Of a stretch of DNA of 64,000 bases, positions 27,212 through 36,804 are shown in pieces. The notes under the pieces were generated by a model. That model was not told the origin of the DNA. It saw only the letters and a program-made list of their open reading frames with translations, and ran no database searches. Made by a program: the position numbers and the translations under genes. The first letter of the stretch is position 1; every line of letters begins with the position of its first letter. Source of the stretch: Streptomyces sp. NBC_01241 (GTDB lineage: Bacteria > Actinomycetota > Actinomycetes > Streptomycetales > Streptomycetaceae); assembly GCF_041435435.1 (NCBI RefSeq), contig NZ_CP108494.1:1736001-1800000 (forward strand). The letters run 5' to 3'.

Positions 27212-27796
27212 TCACAAAGCTCGGGGCGCCGGTTCACCGTCCAAGACGATCCCCGAGCAGGGATTGACGATCACTGGGCAAGAGTTCCACAGCTTCACCC
27301 CGGCCCTGATCAACTCCAGTACCGCGCGTTGTTCGTCGGGAGTCCACGTGGCGCACTCGCCTCCGAACAGCTTCTCGTATGCGCTGTTGTGTACTGTTCC
27401 CTGCTGCGGCAGCTGGTGGACCGCGTCGAGGCCTCGGGCCAGATCCTCGAAAAAGTTCCAAGCGTCCAGCACCGCGCCTGGCGGGACCCTGCGGCGCACC
27501 GGATCCTCCAGCCAGTGCTGGACACGGCAGAGCTCCAGCGTGCCGGCCTCGGAAGTGGCGAGCCCCCGGCCTCGTCGGCGTACATACACCCGCGCCTGCC
27601 GAACAGTCACAAACACCGGCATGTGCCGACGGCCGGCACCGGGCACCGCAAACACCTGATCGGGTTCGTCGCCCCGTCCGCCAATCCACACAACTACGGC
27701 ACTGCGTCCGCGCCCACGCACCCGGTACGCGTAGAGACTCCCGCCTCCACCGCGGCGTCCGGTCGCGAACACATCTGCCGTCTCGATCTTTGTCAC
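27212..27796 (-). CDS. Hypothetical protein
   Basis: This predicted protein of about 194 residues starts at GTG 27796 (VTKIETADVFATG), preceded immediately by GAGGGC. It contains VYVRRRGRGLATSEAGTLEL, LDAWNFFEDLARGLDAVHQLP and HNSAYEKLFGGECATWTPDE, and ends near EPAPRAL. Its codon usage looks coding, and the middle motifs look like a conserved unknown family. I recognise no domain. The start is uncertain, and the gene overlaps the edge of the methylase remnant on the other strand. It could belong to the accessory cluster. Confidence 0.5.
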   Translation of the reverse strand: MTKIETADVFATGRRGGGGSLYAYRVRGRGRSAVVVWIGGRGDEPDQVFAVPGAGRRHMPVFVTVRQARVYVRRRGRGLATSEAGTLELCRVQHWLEDPVRRRVPPGAVLDAWNFFEDLARGLDAVHQLPQQGTVHNSAYEKLFGGECATWTPDEQRAVLELIRAGVKLWNSCPVIVNPCSGIVLDGEPAPRAL

Positions 27797-28086
27797 GCCC
27801 TCACTCTGACAGGACCCGCAAGACCCGTCGCGGCATTTCCCCACAGGCTCGGGCGGACCGGAATCCCGGAGAGTCCGTTACCCGGCCGGCGCTTCGAGCA
27901 GAGCCACCAGCCGTCGCATCCGCGTCCAGCGCCCGACCCCTGTCCCGGAAAAACGACCGCGCTCCCCGAAAGCCCCCCATTGCTTCCCAACGCGCCGTCT
28001 CCTTAAGCGTCCTGATGGGCCATCATCGAATTGGGCGGGGAAAAAGCCGGGCACGTGGTGCCCGCACCATACGGAGGAGGCGCGGA

Positions 28087-28962
28087 GTGCGTAGTCGGGT
28101 GCCCGCAACAGACGGGCGGCATCTGGTCGTGGAACATCGCGGGGATCCCCGCGGCAGACCGGTCTTCCTGCTGCACGGAATGCCCGGCAGCAGGCTCGGT
28201 CCGGCCCCGCGCGGCATGGTGCTGTACCAGCGCAAGACCCATCTGATCACCTACGACCGGCCGGGCTACGGCGAATCCGACCGGCTGCCGGGCCGATGTG
28301 TCGCCGATGCCGTCAAGGACGTGCGGGCCATCGCGGACCACCACGGGCTGGAGCGGTTCGCCGTGGTGGGCCGCTCCGGTGGCGCCCCCCATGCTCTGGC
28401 CTGCGCCGCGCTGATGCCCGAGCGGGTCACCCGTACCGCCGCGCTGGTCGGGCTGGCCCCCTGGGGTGCCGACGGCCTCGACTGGTTCGACGGGATGGCC
28501 GCCTCCAATGTGCTGGCGTACTCCACCGCGGCGGCCGATCCGGACGGGCTCGCGGAGTCGTTCATCTCACGGTCCGCAGTGATCAGGAAGAACCCGGTCC
28601 GGCTCATCGACGATCTGCGCCGGGAGCTGACCGAATCCGACCGGATGGTGGTCAACGACGCGGGGGTCCGCACCATGCTGCTGCGCAACTACCGTGAGGG
28701 GCTGCGCACTTCGGCATGGGGATGGATCGACGACGCGATCGCGTTCAGCAATCCGTGGGGGTTCGACCCTGCCGACATCAGGAGTCCGGTGATGCTCTGG
28801 CACGGCGAGAAGGATGTGTTCTCGCCGGTGGGCCACTCGCGCTGGCTGGCCGAGCGCATCCCGAACTCCACCGTCGTGGTGGAACCGGCGGCCGCGCACT
28901 TCGACGCCCTGCACGCCTTGCCCAGGATCCTCAACTGGCTGCTGGAGCCGGCTGCCGAGTGA
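28087..28962 (+). CDS. Alpha/beta-fold hydrolase
   Basis: The protein has 291 residues. The oxyanion region is FLLHGMPGSRLG, the nucleophile elbow is VVGRSGGAPHA (Ser), the acid region is WHGEKDVFSP, and the His region is PAAAHFDALHAL. This is the ordinary cytosolic alpha/beta hydrolase layout (Pfam Abhydrolase_1/6-like), perhaps an esterase, epoxide hydrolase or similar. GTG 28087 has GGAGGAGG 6 nt upstream and precedes the conserved part. Upstream in-frame sequence is unrelated, so I excluded it. The gene is convergent with the fxs operon and is separated from it by a terminator hairpin. Confidence 0.88.
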   Translation: MRSRVPATDGRHLVVEHRGDPRGRPVFLLHGMPGSRLGPAPRGMVLYQRKTHLITYDRPGYGESDRLPGRCVADAVKDVRAIADHHGLERFAVVGRSGGAPHALACAALMPERVTRTAALVGLAPWGADGLDWFDGMAASNVLAYSTAAADPDGLAESFISRSAVIRKNPVRLIDDLRRELTESDRMVVNDAGVRTMLLRNYREGLRTSAWGWIDDAIAFSNPWGFDPADIRSPVMLWHGEKDVFSPVGHSRWLAERIPNSTVVVEPAAAHFDALHALPRILNWLLEPAAE

Positions 28963-28980
28963 GCAGCGGAACCGGGAGTC

Positions 28981-29012
28981 CGGGAGCGTCCGGCGGCGGC
29001 CGGACGCTCCCG
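28981..29012. terminator. Bidirectional hairpin between the hydrolase and fxsT genes
   Basis: CGGGAGCGTCCGG at 28981-28993 pairs perfectly with CCGGACGCTCCCG at 29000-29012 (13-bp stem, 6-nt loop). It sits in the 54-bp gap between two convergent genes. Confidence 0.8.
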
Positions 29013-29016
29013 CGGC

Positions 29017-32000
29017 TCATACCGCCGTCGGTTCCAGTTCGCGCTCGAACCGGCGCTCGTCCCGGGCGATCCGGGTCATCGGATGCTCGTCACCGAGCTG
29101 CCGGGACAGCTCGGTGACCGTCTCCGCCCTGATACGCAGCGCCTCGTCCTTGCGCCCCATCACGTCGAGCGTGACCGCCATGTTCGACATCATGGCCAGC
29201 GTCTCCGGATGGTGCGCCCCGACGACGCGCCTGAGCTGTCCGGCCACCCTCCGTTCGGTCTCCAGCACGATTTCCAGCTCGCCTCGTTCGGCCGTCGCGT
29301 TGGCCAGGTTCATGACGCAGAACAGGGTGTTGGGGTGCTCCGGCCCGTACACCTCCCGCATCGACGCGACCACCCGGGTCAGCACCCGCACCGACTCCTC
29401 CACCTCGCCGGCCCCCAACTGGTAGACGCCGAGGTTGTTCAGGGCGGCCAGGGTGTACGGGTGCTTCTCCCCCGGCACCTTCATGTACTGGTCGACGACC
29501 TCCTGCGCGGTATTCCTGGCCTCGGTGGTCTCGCCCGCCGCGTACAGGTCGGCCGCCATGTTGAGGTCGCAGGCCAGCGACTCCGGGTTGGCGGCGGTGT
29601 ACTTGGCCCGGTACCTGGCACGGGTGGCCACCGTGAGCCTGCGGGCGTCCTCCAGTCTGCCCGCCCGGCGCAGCGACACCGCCAGGCTCTTCGCCGCGCT
29701 CAGCGTGCCGGGGAAGGACCGGCCGAGCGTTGCCTTGTAACTGTCGTACGTGCGGCTGAGGATGCCGACCGCGTCCTCGTACCGCCCGACGTCACGCAGG
29801 TCGCGGGCCAGGCTCATGGCCGAGGAGAGACTGTACGGGTGCTCGGCGCCGAGTACCTCGACCCGCTTGTCGAAGACGTCCTGGTCGATCTCCCTGGCTC
29901 TGGCGTACTGCCCGATGGACCGCAGGGTGAACGCCAGGTTGTTGGCCGCCGCCAGGGTCCTCGGGTGCGAATCGTGGAAGATCTGGTTGAACCCGTCGGT
30001 CGCCTCCGTCGCCAGCTCGATCGCCCTGGTGTACTCACCGAGCGTGCCGAGGTCCGTCGCCAGGCTGCTGGTGCTCATGTACGTGTGCGGATGCTCCGGG
30101 CCCAGGACCTCCTGCTGCATCGCCAGGGTGATCTCGTCGAGTTCCCGCGCCTCCACATAACGGCCGCGCGACCGGTAGATGTTGGCGACGTGGAAGCAGA
30201 GGTAGAGGTACTGGATGTCCCGCTCCCCCAGCGTCTCCTTCCAGAGGGCGCGCAGCTCCTCGCCGAGCGTGGCGGCGGTCCTGAAGTCACCTCGCTTCCA
30301 GAGATAGCGGAGCCGGTCGATCAGCAGCCTGCGGGCCTCGGGCTCCTTGCAGTTGCGGGCGTCGGACGGGCCGAGGTGCGGCCAGATGGTGGCGAACTGC
30401 GGCCAGCTCGCGGGGTTGTCGATCGGCTCGTTCTCGTCGTCGGGCCGGGCGCCCGCCAGGATGCGGTGGACGGCGTGCCGCGCGTCCTGCTGCTCCTCCT
30501 CGCTGAGCTGTGCCCGGATGACGGCCTGGACGAGCCGGTGCACCTGGATGGAGTTGGAGACCTGGTCGACCTTGGCGAGGGCGAACCGGCCGATCTCCCG
30601 GATGACCCGGCCGAGCACCAGCTTCTCCTGGAGCGAGGCGTCGTACGGCTTCAGCGCGTCGATCATCTCCTTGCTGTAGAGGAGATTCCCCGAGATCGGC
30701 TCGGGCGCGAAGAAGGCACAGAGCTGGAGCAGCCGCACCGCGGCGGGCGAGCGCTCCTTCAGCCGCTCGATGGAGATGTTCCAGGTCGCGGCGACCGGCT
30801 CCGGGTAGCCGGCCGGCTGGTTGAGGGCCAGTACCTCGGGGGCCTGCTGCGCCAGCTGTTCCAGATAGGCGTCGATCGGGGTGGCGGTCTCCGCGATCCA
30901 GGCCGCCGCCTGTTCGACGGCGAGCGGCAGGTCACCGACCGCGGTCGCCACCTGGGCGGCTTCCTCCTCGCTCAGCCCCGGGGCCCGGCGCTGCAGGTGT
31001 TCGATGGACTCCTCGCGCAGGAAGACGTCGACGGGCAGCGCGTCGCCGTGCTGGGACCAGGCCTGGTTGCGGGAGGTGACCAGGATGTGTCCGGAGCCGC
31101 CCTGCGGGAAGTAGCGCCGCAGCCGCTCGGGGTCGTCGGCGTTGTCGAAGACCAGCAGCCAGCGGTCCGAGGGCACACCGCGTCGCAGCAGGTCCACGGC
31201 CTCCTGGGACGCGGCCGCCATGTCGTCGCCGCCCTGGGCGCCCAGCCGGACCGCGAGTTCGGCCAGCGCGGCCACCACGTCGTCGGTCTGCTCGGACGAT
31301 ATCCACCAGACCAGGTCGTAGTCGGCCATGAAGCGGTGCACGTACTCCAGCGCGACCTGGGTCTTGCCGACGCCGCCGAGCCCGTACAGGGTCTGCGGCT
31401 GCGGCAGCACGACGGCCATGCCGCCACCGAGCTGGTCGCGCATCCGCTCCAGGACCAGGGAACGGCCGGTGAAGCCGGGGTTGCGCGGCGGCGCGTTCCA
31501 GATCCTGGGGACGGTGCCGGGGAAGCGCGGTCCGGGCGACACGGCGTCGGTCAGCTGTACGGGCCGGTCCAGGGCGCGCAGCAGCGCCGCGGTGGCGTGC
31601 ACCTCGTCGAGCCGGAAGAGGTCGACGGGGTTGCGGTCGATGTAGGGAGCGGACAGCCGTACATCACCGACCCTGAGCGGCAGCAGATGGCGCCGGCCGC
31701 CGCCGGGGTCCTCCGCCACGGCCCGGTCCCAGAGGTTCACCGCGCGCTGCGACTTGAGGTAGGCGCTGGAAAGCAGCGCCACGGTGCGGGTCGCGTTCTC
31801 GGTGGGGGTCCCCGCCGGTTCCTCGGTCTCCCGCTCCGCGGACACGTCGCGCGGTACGACACGGAACCCGGCCCGGGTGAGCACGGATTCGATCCAGTCG
31901 GCCCACATCCGGTTCTCGGCCACGTAGTTGAGGAAGAGATCGGCGGGCAGCGCGGGCCTGCGCCGGGTGAACGCGTCACGGATGCGCAGCCGTACCTCTT

Positions 32001-32955
32001 CGCCGACCGGGGGCATCGAGGTGATCTCCTGGTCGGTGATGACGGAGGTCAGCCGCTCGAAGGCGGAGAGCAGCGAGTTGGTGAGACCGGCCTCGTCGCC
32101 GAAGGTGGCGAGGGTCTCCTCGTACGCGTAGTAGGGGCGGTACGGAATCTCCACCGCGCCCCAGTACGCGGTGAGTTCGTCGCCGGACAGGTCGCGCGGC
32201 AGCCGGTCGAACTTCAGCCGGGCCAGTGCCCGTCCGGCATCGGCCTTCTCCTTCTCGCCCTCGTCGATGCGCATCGGGACGGGGAAGATGGAGATCGGGC
32301 GCCCGGTGTAGCGCTCGGAGATCTGCCGGGCGACGGAGGCGGCGCCGTCGATCGACTGGTCGCTGAGGGTGAAGCAGTCGACGAGGACGTCGGGCAGGTG
32401 GACGGTGCAGATGTCGGCGATGTCGCTGAGGCCGGTCCGGCTGTCGATCAGGACGTAGTCGTAGTTGGCCCTCATGTCCTCGCGCAGGGCGTCGAAGAAA
32501 TGACCGCCGCCGAGCCGGTCGTAGAAGTTGTCCCAGTCGAAGGTGGAGACGGTCGCGGAGTATTCGCGGTTCTGCCGGCCGGCGGAGACGAAGTCGAGGG
32601 TCCCGCCGTGCGGGAACTCCCAGCCGAGCGCCTCGGGTGTGAGCGACACGGCGTGCGGCTGGATGCGGGCGTAGTCGCGGTGCCAGTCGTCGGCGCGCTG
32701 CACGGGGCTGGTCGCGGCCCACGCGTACTCGGTGATCAGATCGATGACGCCGGTGGTGGCACCGAGGGTCGAGGGGTCCAGGAACGGGTGGAAGAACCGG
32801 TGGAGCCCCGGTGCCTCCAGGTCCCAGTCGACGGCCAGTACCCGCTTTCCGTTGGCCGCGAGTATCCAGGCGGTGTTGGCCAGGGCCATGGTGCGCCCGG
32901 TGCCGCCTTTGTACGAGTAGAAGGTGACGATGCGCCCGTCACGACTGGCCGTCAT
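29017..32955 (-). CDS. fxsT: FxSxx-COOH system TPR protein FxsT (ParA-like, TIR, NB-ARC and TPR domains)
   Basis: This 1312-residue protein has a multi-domain signalling layout. Residues about 1-320 are a ParA/MinD-like P-loop ATPase with the deviant Walker A YKGGTGRTMALAN and LIDSRTGLSDIAD. Residues about 335-455 are a TIR-like domain (LFLNYVAENRMWADWIESVL). Its usual catalytic Glu position appears lost (LKSQRAVNLWDRA). Residues about 490-800 are an NB-ARC STAND NTPase (YGLGGVGKTQVALEYV, WLLVFDNADDPERL, GHILVTSRNQAW). The remainder is about ten TPR units. ATG 32955 has GGAGG 6 nt upstream and overlaps the fxsC end by 17 nt. The family is known as a component of FxSxx-COOH RiPP systems, but its biological function is not established. 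The architecture resembles NLR-type sensors. Confidence 0.88.
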   Translation of the reverse strand: MTASRDGRIVTFYSYKGGTGRTMALANTAWILAANGKRVLAVDWDLEAPGLHRFFHPFLDPSTLGATTGVIDLITEYAWAATSPVQRADDWHRDYARIQPHAVSLTPEALGWEFPHGGTLDFVSAGRQNREYSATVSTFDWDNFYDRLGGGHFFDALREDMRANYDYVLIDSRTGLSDIADICTVHLPDVLVDCFTLSDQSIDGAASVARQISERYTGRPISIFPVPMRIDEGEKEKADAGRALARLKFDRLPRDLSGDELTAYWGAVEIPYRPYYAYEETLATFGDEAGLTNSLLSAFERLTSVITDQEITSMPPVGEEVRLRIRDAFTRRRPALPADLFLNYVAENRMWADWIESVLTRAGFRVVPRDVSAERETEEPAGTPTENATRTVALLSSAYLKSQRAVNLWDRAVAEDPGGGRRHLLPLRVGDVRLSAPYIDRNPVDLFRLDEVHATAALLRALDRPVQLTDAVSPGPRFPGTVPRIWNAPPRNPGFTGRSLVLERMRDQLGGGMAVVLPQPQTLYGLGGVGKTQVALEYVHRFMADYDLVWWISSEQTDDVVAALAELAVRLGAQGGDDMAAASQEAVDLLRRGVPSDRWLLVFDNADDPERLRRYFPQGGSGHILVTSRNQAWSQHGDALPVDVFLREESIEHLQRRAPGLSEEEAAQVATAVGDLPLAVEQAAAWIAETATPIDAYLEQLAQQAPEVLALNQPAGYPEPVAATWNISIERLKERSPAAVRLLQLCAFFAPEPISGNLLYSKEMIDALKPYDASLQEKLVLGRVIREIGRFALAKVDQVSNSIQVHRLVQAVIRAQLSEEEQQDARHAVHRILAGARPDDENEPIDNPASWPQFATIWPHLGPSDARNCKEPEARRLLIDRLRYLWKRGDFRTAATLGEELRALWKETLGERDIQYLYLCFHVANIYRSRGRYVEARELDEITLAMQQEVLGPEHPHTYMSTSSLATDLGTLGEYTRAIELATEATDGFNQIFHDSHPRTLAAANNLAFTLRSIGQYARAREIDQDVFDKRVEVLGAEHPYSLSSAMSLARDLRDVGRYEDAVGILSRTYDSYKATLGRSFPGTLSAAKSLAVSLRRAGRLEDARRLTVATRARYRAKYTAANPESLACDLNMAADLYAAGETTEARNTAQEVVDQYMKVPGEKHPYTLAALNNLGVYQLGAGEVEESVRVLTRVVASMREVYGPEHPNTLFCVMNLANATAERGELEIVLETERRVAGQLRRVVGAHHPETLAMMSNMAVTLDVMGRKDEALRIRAETVTELSRQLGDEHPMTRIARDERRFERELEPTAV

Positions 32956-34270
32956 CCGTGTCCTCCGCATCCGTCGCAGGGTCGTGTGTCTCGGGGATGT
33001 CGTTCGTCTGCGCCATCGGCCCCATCAGACGTGTCCGTTCGGTGTGTACGCCGCCGGCGGCGGGCGGGTAGACCGCCGCATGTCTCAGGTACTGCTGGGC
33101 TGCCACTTCGACCACCTGCGGCAGGATCCGCCCGAAGGCGTCCATGCTGGGTACGCCCCTGGCGGCGACGCGGCAGTAGGCCCGCCCCTGACGCATCTTG
33201 GCCGGCATGGTCTGTTCGAGTTTCTCGGTCAACTCGGCCTCGGAAGCCCTGCTTTCGGGGTCCTCGCGGTTCCATGGCACGACCATCGTCACCCAGGGGC
33301 GGTTCTCGGCGTCGAAGGCGGCAAGCCGCCTGCGCCGCTCCTCGTCCTGCAGGGCCCAGCGGTCGACGAGCAGGATCTCCGGTCTGCTGGGGGGATGTTT
33401 GCCCTCCGGGTGCCCGGACTCCTCGTCGAAGGAGGAGACGGTGACCTGGTAGTTGAGGGAGCGCACCAGGTCCTGGGCGACGTAGGCCAGAGGGCGGGCG
33501 GCGGCCGGGTGGTAGGGGTTCCAGTCCTGCGGACTGTCGCCGTAGTACTCGGCGTTGCGTCCCTCGGGCAGGTCGTGCCGCGTGGGAGCGGCGATGGTCA
33601 CCTGCATGGGGCGGGGCCCGCCCACTCCGCTGTCCGGCGGGCCGAAGGCACTGGGGGCCAGCCGGTAGTCGACGGGGCGGCCGGTGCCGAGTCTTATGGT
33701 GTCGGCGACCGTGACGATGCGCTTGGCGAGTTCGTACACCGCGCGCTCGTACTCCTCCTCGAAGAGCTTGAGTTTGATCAGCCCGTAGAGCCCGTCACTG
33801 ACGTAACGGTCGCCGAAATCACGGTGGTTGAACTGTAATCGCTCGGCCGGTCCCGGAAGCTGGGTCGGTGGTACGGGCACCCAGAGCGCCGGGACGATCG
33901 CCTCGGCGCTCTGATTGGAGCGGGCCCGGTGGTGGATGGCGCGCTGGGCGAAGGCGTACCACTCCTTGCCGCACATCTCACTGGCGAAGTAGCGCGGCGA
34001 GAACAGCGGGACGAACACCCGGCAGGTGGCAAGCGCCTCACCGAGCCGTTCCGACCAGCCCTCGCCGGAGCGTATCTCGCGGTCGATGAACCCCGCGGGC
34101 GCGCCCGCGGGGAGATCGGTCAGGGCCATCACATGGCCGCAGAGATCCTGGAAGAGCCGCTCGACCCACATGTCGGGGTCCGTTCCACCGCCGTACCCCG
34201 GTGTATGCGCGTAGCTCAAGAAGAAGTACGGCCGATGGTCCGCCGCTCGCTGCTGCGTTGTTGCGTGCAC
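32939..34270 (-). CDS. fxsC: FxSxx-COOH system TIR-like protein FxsC
   Basis: The protein has 443 residues. The N-terminal TIR-like domain (PYFFLSYAHTP, DLCGHVMALTD, LATCRVFVPLFSPRYFASEMCGKEWYAF) keeps the Glu after a Cys that serves as the catalytic residue in TIR NADases. The C-terminal half has a second Rossmann-like fold (YYGDSPQDWNPYHPA, VAQDLVRSLNYQVTV, EILLVDRWAL, WVTMVVPWNRED). I chose GTG 34270 because the in-frame sequence upstream (to 34381) looks non-coding and has lower G+C. In the operon it lies after fxsB and overlaps fxsT. FxsC is a named component of the FxSxx-COOH system with unknown activity. Confidence 0.85.
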   Translation of the reverse strand: MHATTQQRAADHRPYFFLSYAHTPGYGGGTDPDMWVERLFQDLCGHVMALTDLPAGAPAGFIDREIRSGEGWSERLGEALATCRVFVPLFSPRYFASEMCGKEWYAFAQRAIHHRARSNQSAEAIVPALWVPVPPTQLPGPAERLQFNHRDFGDRYVSDGLYGLIKLKLFEEEYERAVYELAKRIVTVADTIRLGTGRPVDYRLAPSAFGPPDSGVGGPRPMQVTIAAPTRHDLPEGRNAEYYGDSPQDWNPYHPAAARPLAYVAQDLVRSLNYQVTVSSFDEESGHPEGKHPPSRPEILLVDRWALQDEERRRRLAAFDAENRPWVTMVVPWNREDPESRASEAELTEKLEQTMPAKMRQGRAYCRVAARGVPSMDAFGRILPQVVEVAAQQYLRHAAVYPPAAGGVHTERTRLMGPMAQTNDIPETHDPATDAEDTDDGQS

Positions 34271-34505
34271 ACGACCCCCGTCCTGTGTGAGCACCCGCAC
34301 CCGAGGAGTGATAGTGAATGCGAGCGAATTCATCATTCCGGAGCGGACGTTGCTCCACCCCCATGGCGTTCGGTCATTCAACGCCTTTTTTCAGTCATAC
34401 ATTCCCAGGTTCCATCGATCATTCCTTGATCGAATCGGGTCTGCGTCTGTTCCTCCCAGTTGTCCTGTGCGTGCGGACAGCCCCGGCCGAACCGGAATGC
34501 GATCC

Positions 34506-36740
34506 TCAGATCTCCTTCCGCATACGATCCAGCAGCCGTTTCCCGCTGATGGTCAGTTCGGCGGCACTTTCCAGAGCATCGAGGGCCTGCGGTACGCCCT
34601 CCAGACAGCGCGGGTCGAAAGCCCCCAACGCCATCCGCTCATAGGTGTCGGCCAGCAACCAGGAAAACGGAACTGCTTCTTCCTGCCAGGGCATCCGATG
34701 TTCCCAGGAGCCGTCCGCCGCGTAAAGATCCGTGACATCCCGAAGTGCCCGCAATTCGGCCCGCCGGAAACCGCGCAGCAGAGCGATCGCCAGTTCCTCG
34801 GAACTGCCGTCCGGGGAAATCCCCAGCGCGCCGTATCCGTGCCGCCCGACGGCGGGCTCCCCCGGGGCCGGGCCGGCCAGCGGGGTGAGGGTGGTGAGAC
34901 CACCGGCCATCTCCTCCGTACGCCCGGGCGCCTTCGCCTCGATGAGCTTCCATGCCTCGCCGATCCGGACCACCAGGTCGGCTGCGGCCCGGTCGTCGAG
35001 CGCGTCCGCGGCGGGCGAGGAGTAGCAGTCGCGGTACGGGTCGAGGTCGTCGAGCACGAGACCGGCCGCCGAACCGGGTGTCGGGATCCGGCGCAACGGC
35101 CGCCAGCCGGGACCGGCCGCCTCCGGCCGTACGATGCGGCGTTCGGCCGCGTCGCCGCCTTCCCGCCGGACGCGGAAGCCGTCCTCGGTGGCGCGCAGGA
35201 GCGCCGTGCCGTCCTCCCCCGCGTTCGCGATCCGCAACTCGCCGAGGCCGGGGAGGAAGATCCGGCCGCCCGAGAAGGGCACCCGTACGGGCAGGTCCAG
35301 GCCGGTCCGTACGACGGCGGCCGCGAGGCAGGCCGACATCCGGCGCGTCACCTGTACGGCCCCGAGCCGCTCGTGGACCAGTTCCATCGCGTCGAGCAGC
35401 CAGGTGCGGGTGTACGGGTGCGCCAGCACCTCGTTCAGACCGCGGGCCCCCTCCTCGGACGCCTCGATGGTGGCGGCCAGCTCCCAGGCGGCCGCCCACT
35501 GCTCGCCGCCGTGCTGTGCGATGTCGACGTTGAGCAGGGCGAGCAGGGTGCGGGTGAGGTCCTGCTGGGCCGCGACCAGTTCGACGGGCTCGGCCACCGC
35601 GGGCGCGACGAGGGCCGCCGCCGTACGCGCCTCGATGCCGCGCACCAGGGCGGCCAGATCGGCGCAGTACACGGACGGGTTGTCGAATGCGTCGGACGGC
35701 CCCGTGGAGCGGTACCGGTGGGTGTACAGACCACCTCCGCACGACCGTACGACGGGGCATTGCCGGCAGGTCTCGCTGACGCCGGCCAGCCCGAGCTGGC
35801 GGGCCTGTACCCCGGGGTGGGCCGCGACCTCGTCGAAGGCGTGGGTGAAGACATCGAATCCGGTGGCCGCCGCACCTTCGTAGGCGCTCTTGAGCGAGTC
35901 GACCTGCTCCAGCTGGCCGTCGGTCTCGACGACGACGAGGTCGGTGGGGGCGAGCCCCAGGGACTCGGTGAGGCTCGGGCCGCCGCTCAGCGTGGACAGC
36001 ACCGAGGAGAAGAGCCGCACCGGCACCGGACGTCCTCGCTCGTGCCAGTGGTCGAAGACCGCGAGAAGCCAGTCGGCGTAGGCGGTGGGGGATCCGTCCG
36101 GGCGGGGCGGCGGGTCGTCCCAGGTGGCGTGCGGGAGCAGGAAGTCGATGAGCGGCGGGTCGAGCTCGGCGAGCGCGTCGAGAACCGCGCGCGGGTCGTT
36201 CTCGATGTCGACGGTGCACAGGAGCCCGAGATAGAGATGGCGGTAACGCTCCTGCCGGAGCAGCTCTACGGCCTTGAGGACCAAGGGGTGGCTGCTGCGC
36301 CCGTCGGCGTAACGGCGGTGGCGGTCGTTGGCGGCCCGGTCGCCGTCGAGGGAGATGCCGACCCTGACGCCGAATTCGTCGAAGAGGTCGAGATAACGCG
36401 GGCTGAGCTGGAGTCCGTTGGTGTGGATACGGAGGTCGAGCTCCGCGATGCCCTCGAAGGCGGAGGTGAGCTCTTCGCAGACGCGCCGCAGCCGGACGGG
36501 ACCCGCCAGTAGAGGCTCCCCTCCGTGCAGGATCACTGACACGGAGGGCAGTGCATGTGCCTTGGCATGCTCGGCCAAGCGTTGAGCAGTCCGGAAGATG
36601 ACATCATCAGAGATTGTTTTCGGGCGGATTCGCCAGCTCTGATCTGCATGTTCGTAGACATAGCAATGGTCACAGGCGAGATCACATCTGCTGTGGACCT
36701 TGAGAACGACTTCGCGGAAAGGGACCAGGGGTCCTGTCAT
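34506..36740 (-). CDS. fxsB: FxsB radical SAM/SPASM peptide maturase with degenerate HExxH domain
   Basis: The protein has 744 residues. The radical SAM domain has the CxxxCxxC motif CDLACDHCYVYEHAD and GGEPLL. A SPASM-type cluster region follows (CRQCPVVRSCGGGLY). The C-terminal half is the HExxH-type domain that in relatives is a 2-oxoglutarate peptide hydroxylase. Here the expected HExxH position reads LLRGFRRAELRAL (residues 656-660, bases 34761-34775), so the metal ligands are missing. FxsB enzymes form a three-residue cyclophane in the FxS core of the precursor. The precursor gene lies 64 nt upstream, so this operon should make a cyclised peptide. Start at ATG 36740 has only a weak ribosome site. 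Confidence 0.93.
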   Translation of the reverse strand: MTGPLVPFREVVLKVHSRCDLACDHCYVYEHADQSWRIRPKTISDDVIFRTAQRLAEHAKAHALPSVSVILHGGEPLLAGPVRLRRVCEELTSAFEGIAELDLRIHTNGLQLSPRYLDLFDEFGVRVGISLDGDRAANDRHRRYADGRSSHPLVLKAVELLRQERYRHLYLGLLCTVDIENDPRAVLDALAELDPPLIDFLLPHATWDDPPPRPDGSPTAYADWLLAVFDHWHERGRPVPVRLFSSVLSTLSGGPSLTESLGLAPTDLVVVETDGQLEQVDSLKSAYEGAAATGFDVFTHAFDEVAAHPGVQARQLGLAGVSETCRQCPVVRSCGGGLYTHRYRSTGPSDAFDNPSVYCADLAALVRGIEARTAAALVAPAVAEPVELVAAQQDLTRTLLALLNVDIAQHGGEQWAAAWELAATIEASEEGARGLNEVLAHPYTRTWLLDAMELVHERLGAVQVTRRMSACLAAAVVRTGLDLPVRVPFSGGRIFLPGLGELRIANAGEDGTALLRATEDGFRVRREGGDAAERRIVRPEAAGPGWRPLRRIPTPGSAAGLVLDDLDPYRDCYSSPAADALDDRAAADLVVRIGEAWKLIEAKAPGRTEEMAGGLTTLTPLAGPAPGEPAVGRHGYGALGISPDGSSEELAIALLRGFRRAELRALRDVTDLYAADGSWEHRMPWQEEAVPFSWLLADTYERMALGAFDPRCLEGVPQALDALESAAELTISGKRLLDRMRKEI

Positions 36741-36804
36741 TCCACCAGTCTAGCCAGCCCGAGGGGGTACTCGGGACATTGATTGAGTGCGCCGGGGCGC
36801 GGGT

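Noticed and set aside
27379..28086. Long N-terminal extension of the alpha/beta hydrolase
   Set aside because: The extension overlaps another gene on the opposite strand and has no hydrolase features; GTG 28087 has a strong ribosome site.
29083..33444. A very long open frame (over 1400 codons) on the plus strand
   Set aside because: It is antisense to fxsT and the end of fxsC; the translation is Arg/Gly/Val-rich without domains and has no ribosome site. In this G+C range such frames arise opposite real genes.
34287..36512. A 741-codon plus-strand frame opposite fxsB
   Set aside because: Opposite strand of a clear radical SAM/SPASM gene; no motifs and no ribosome site.
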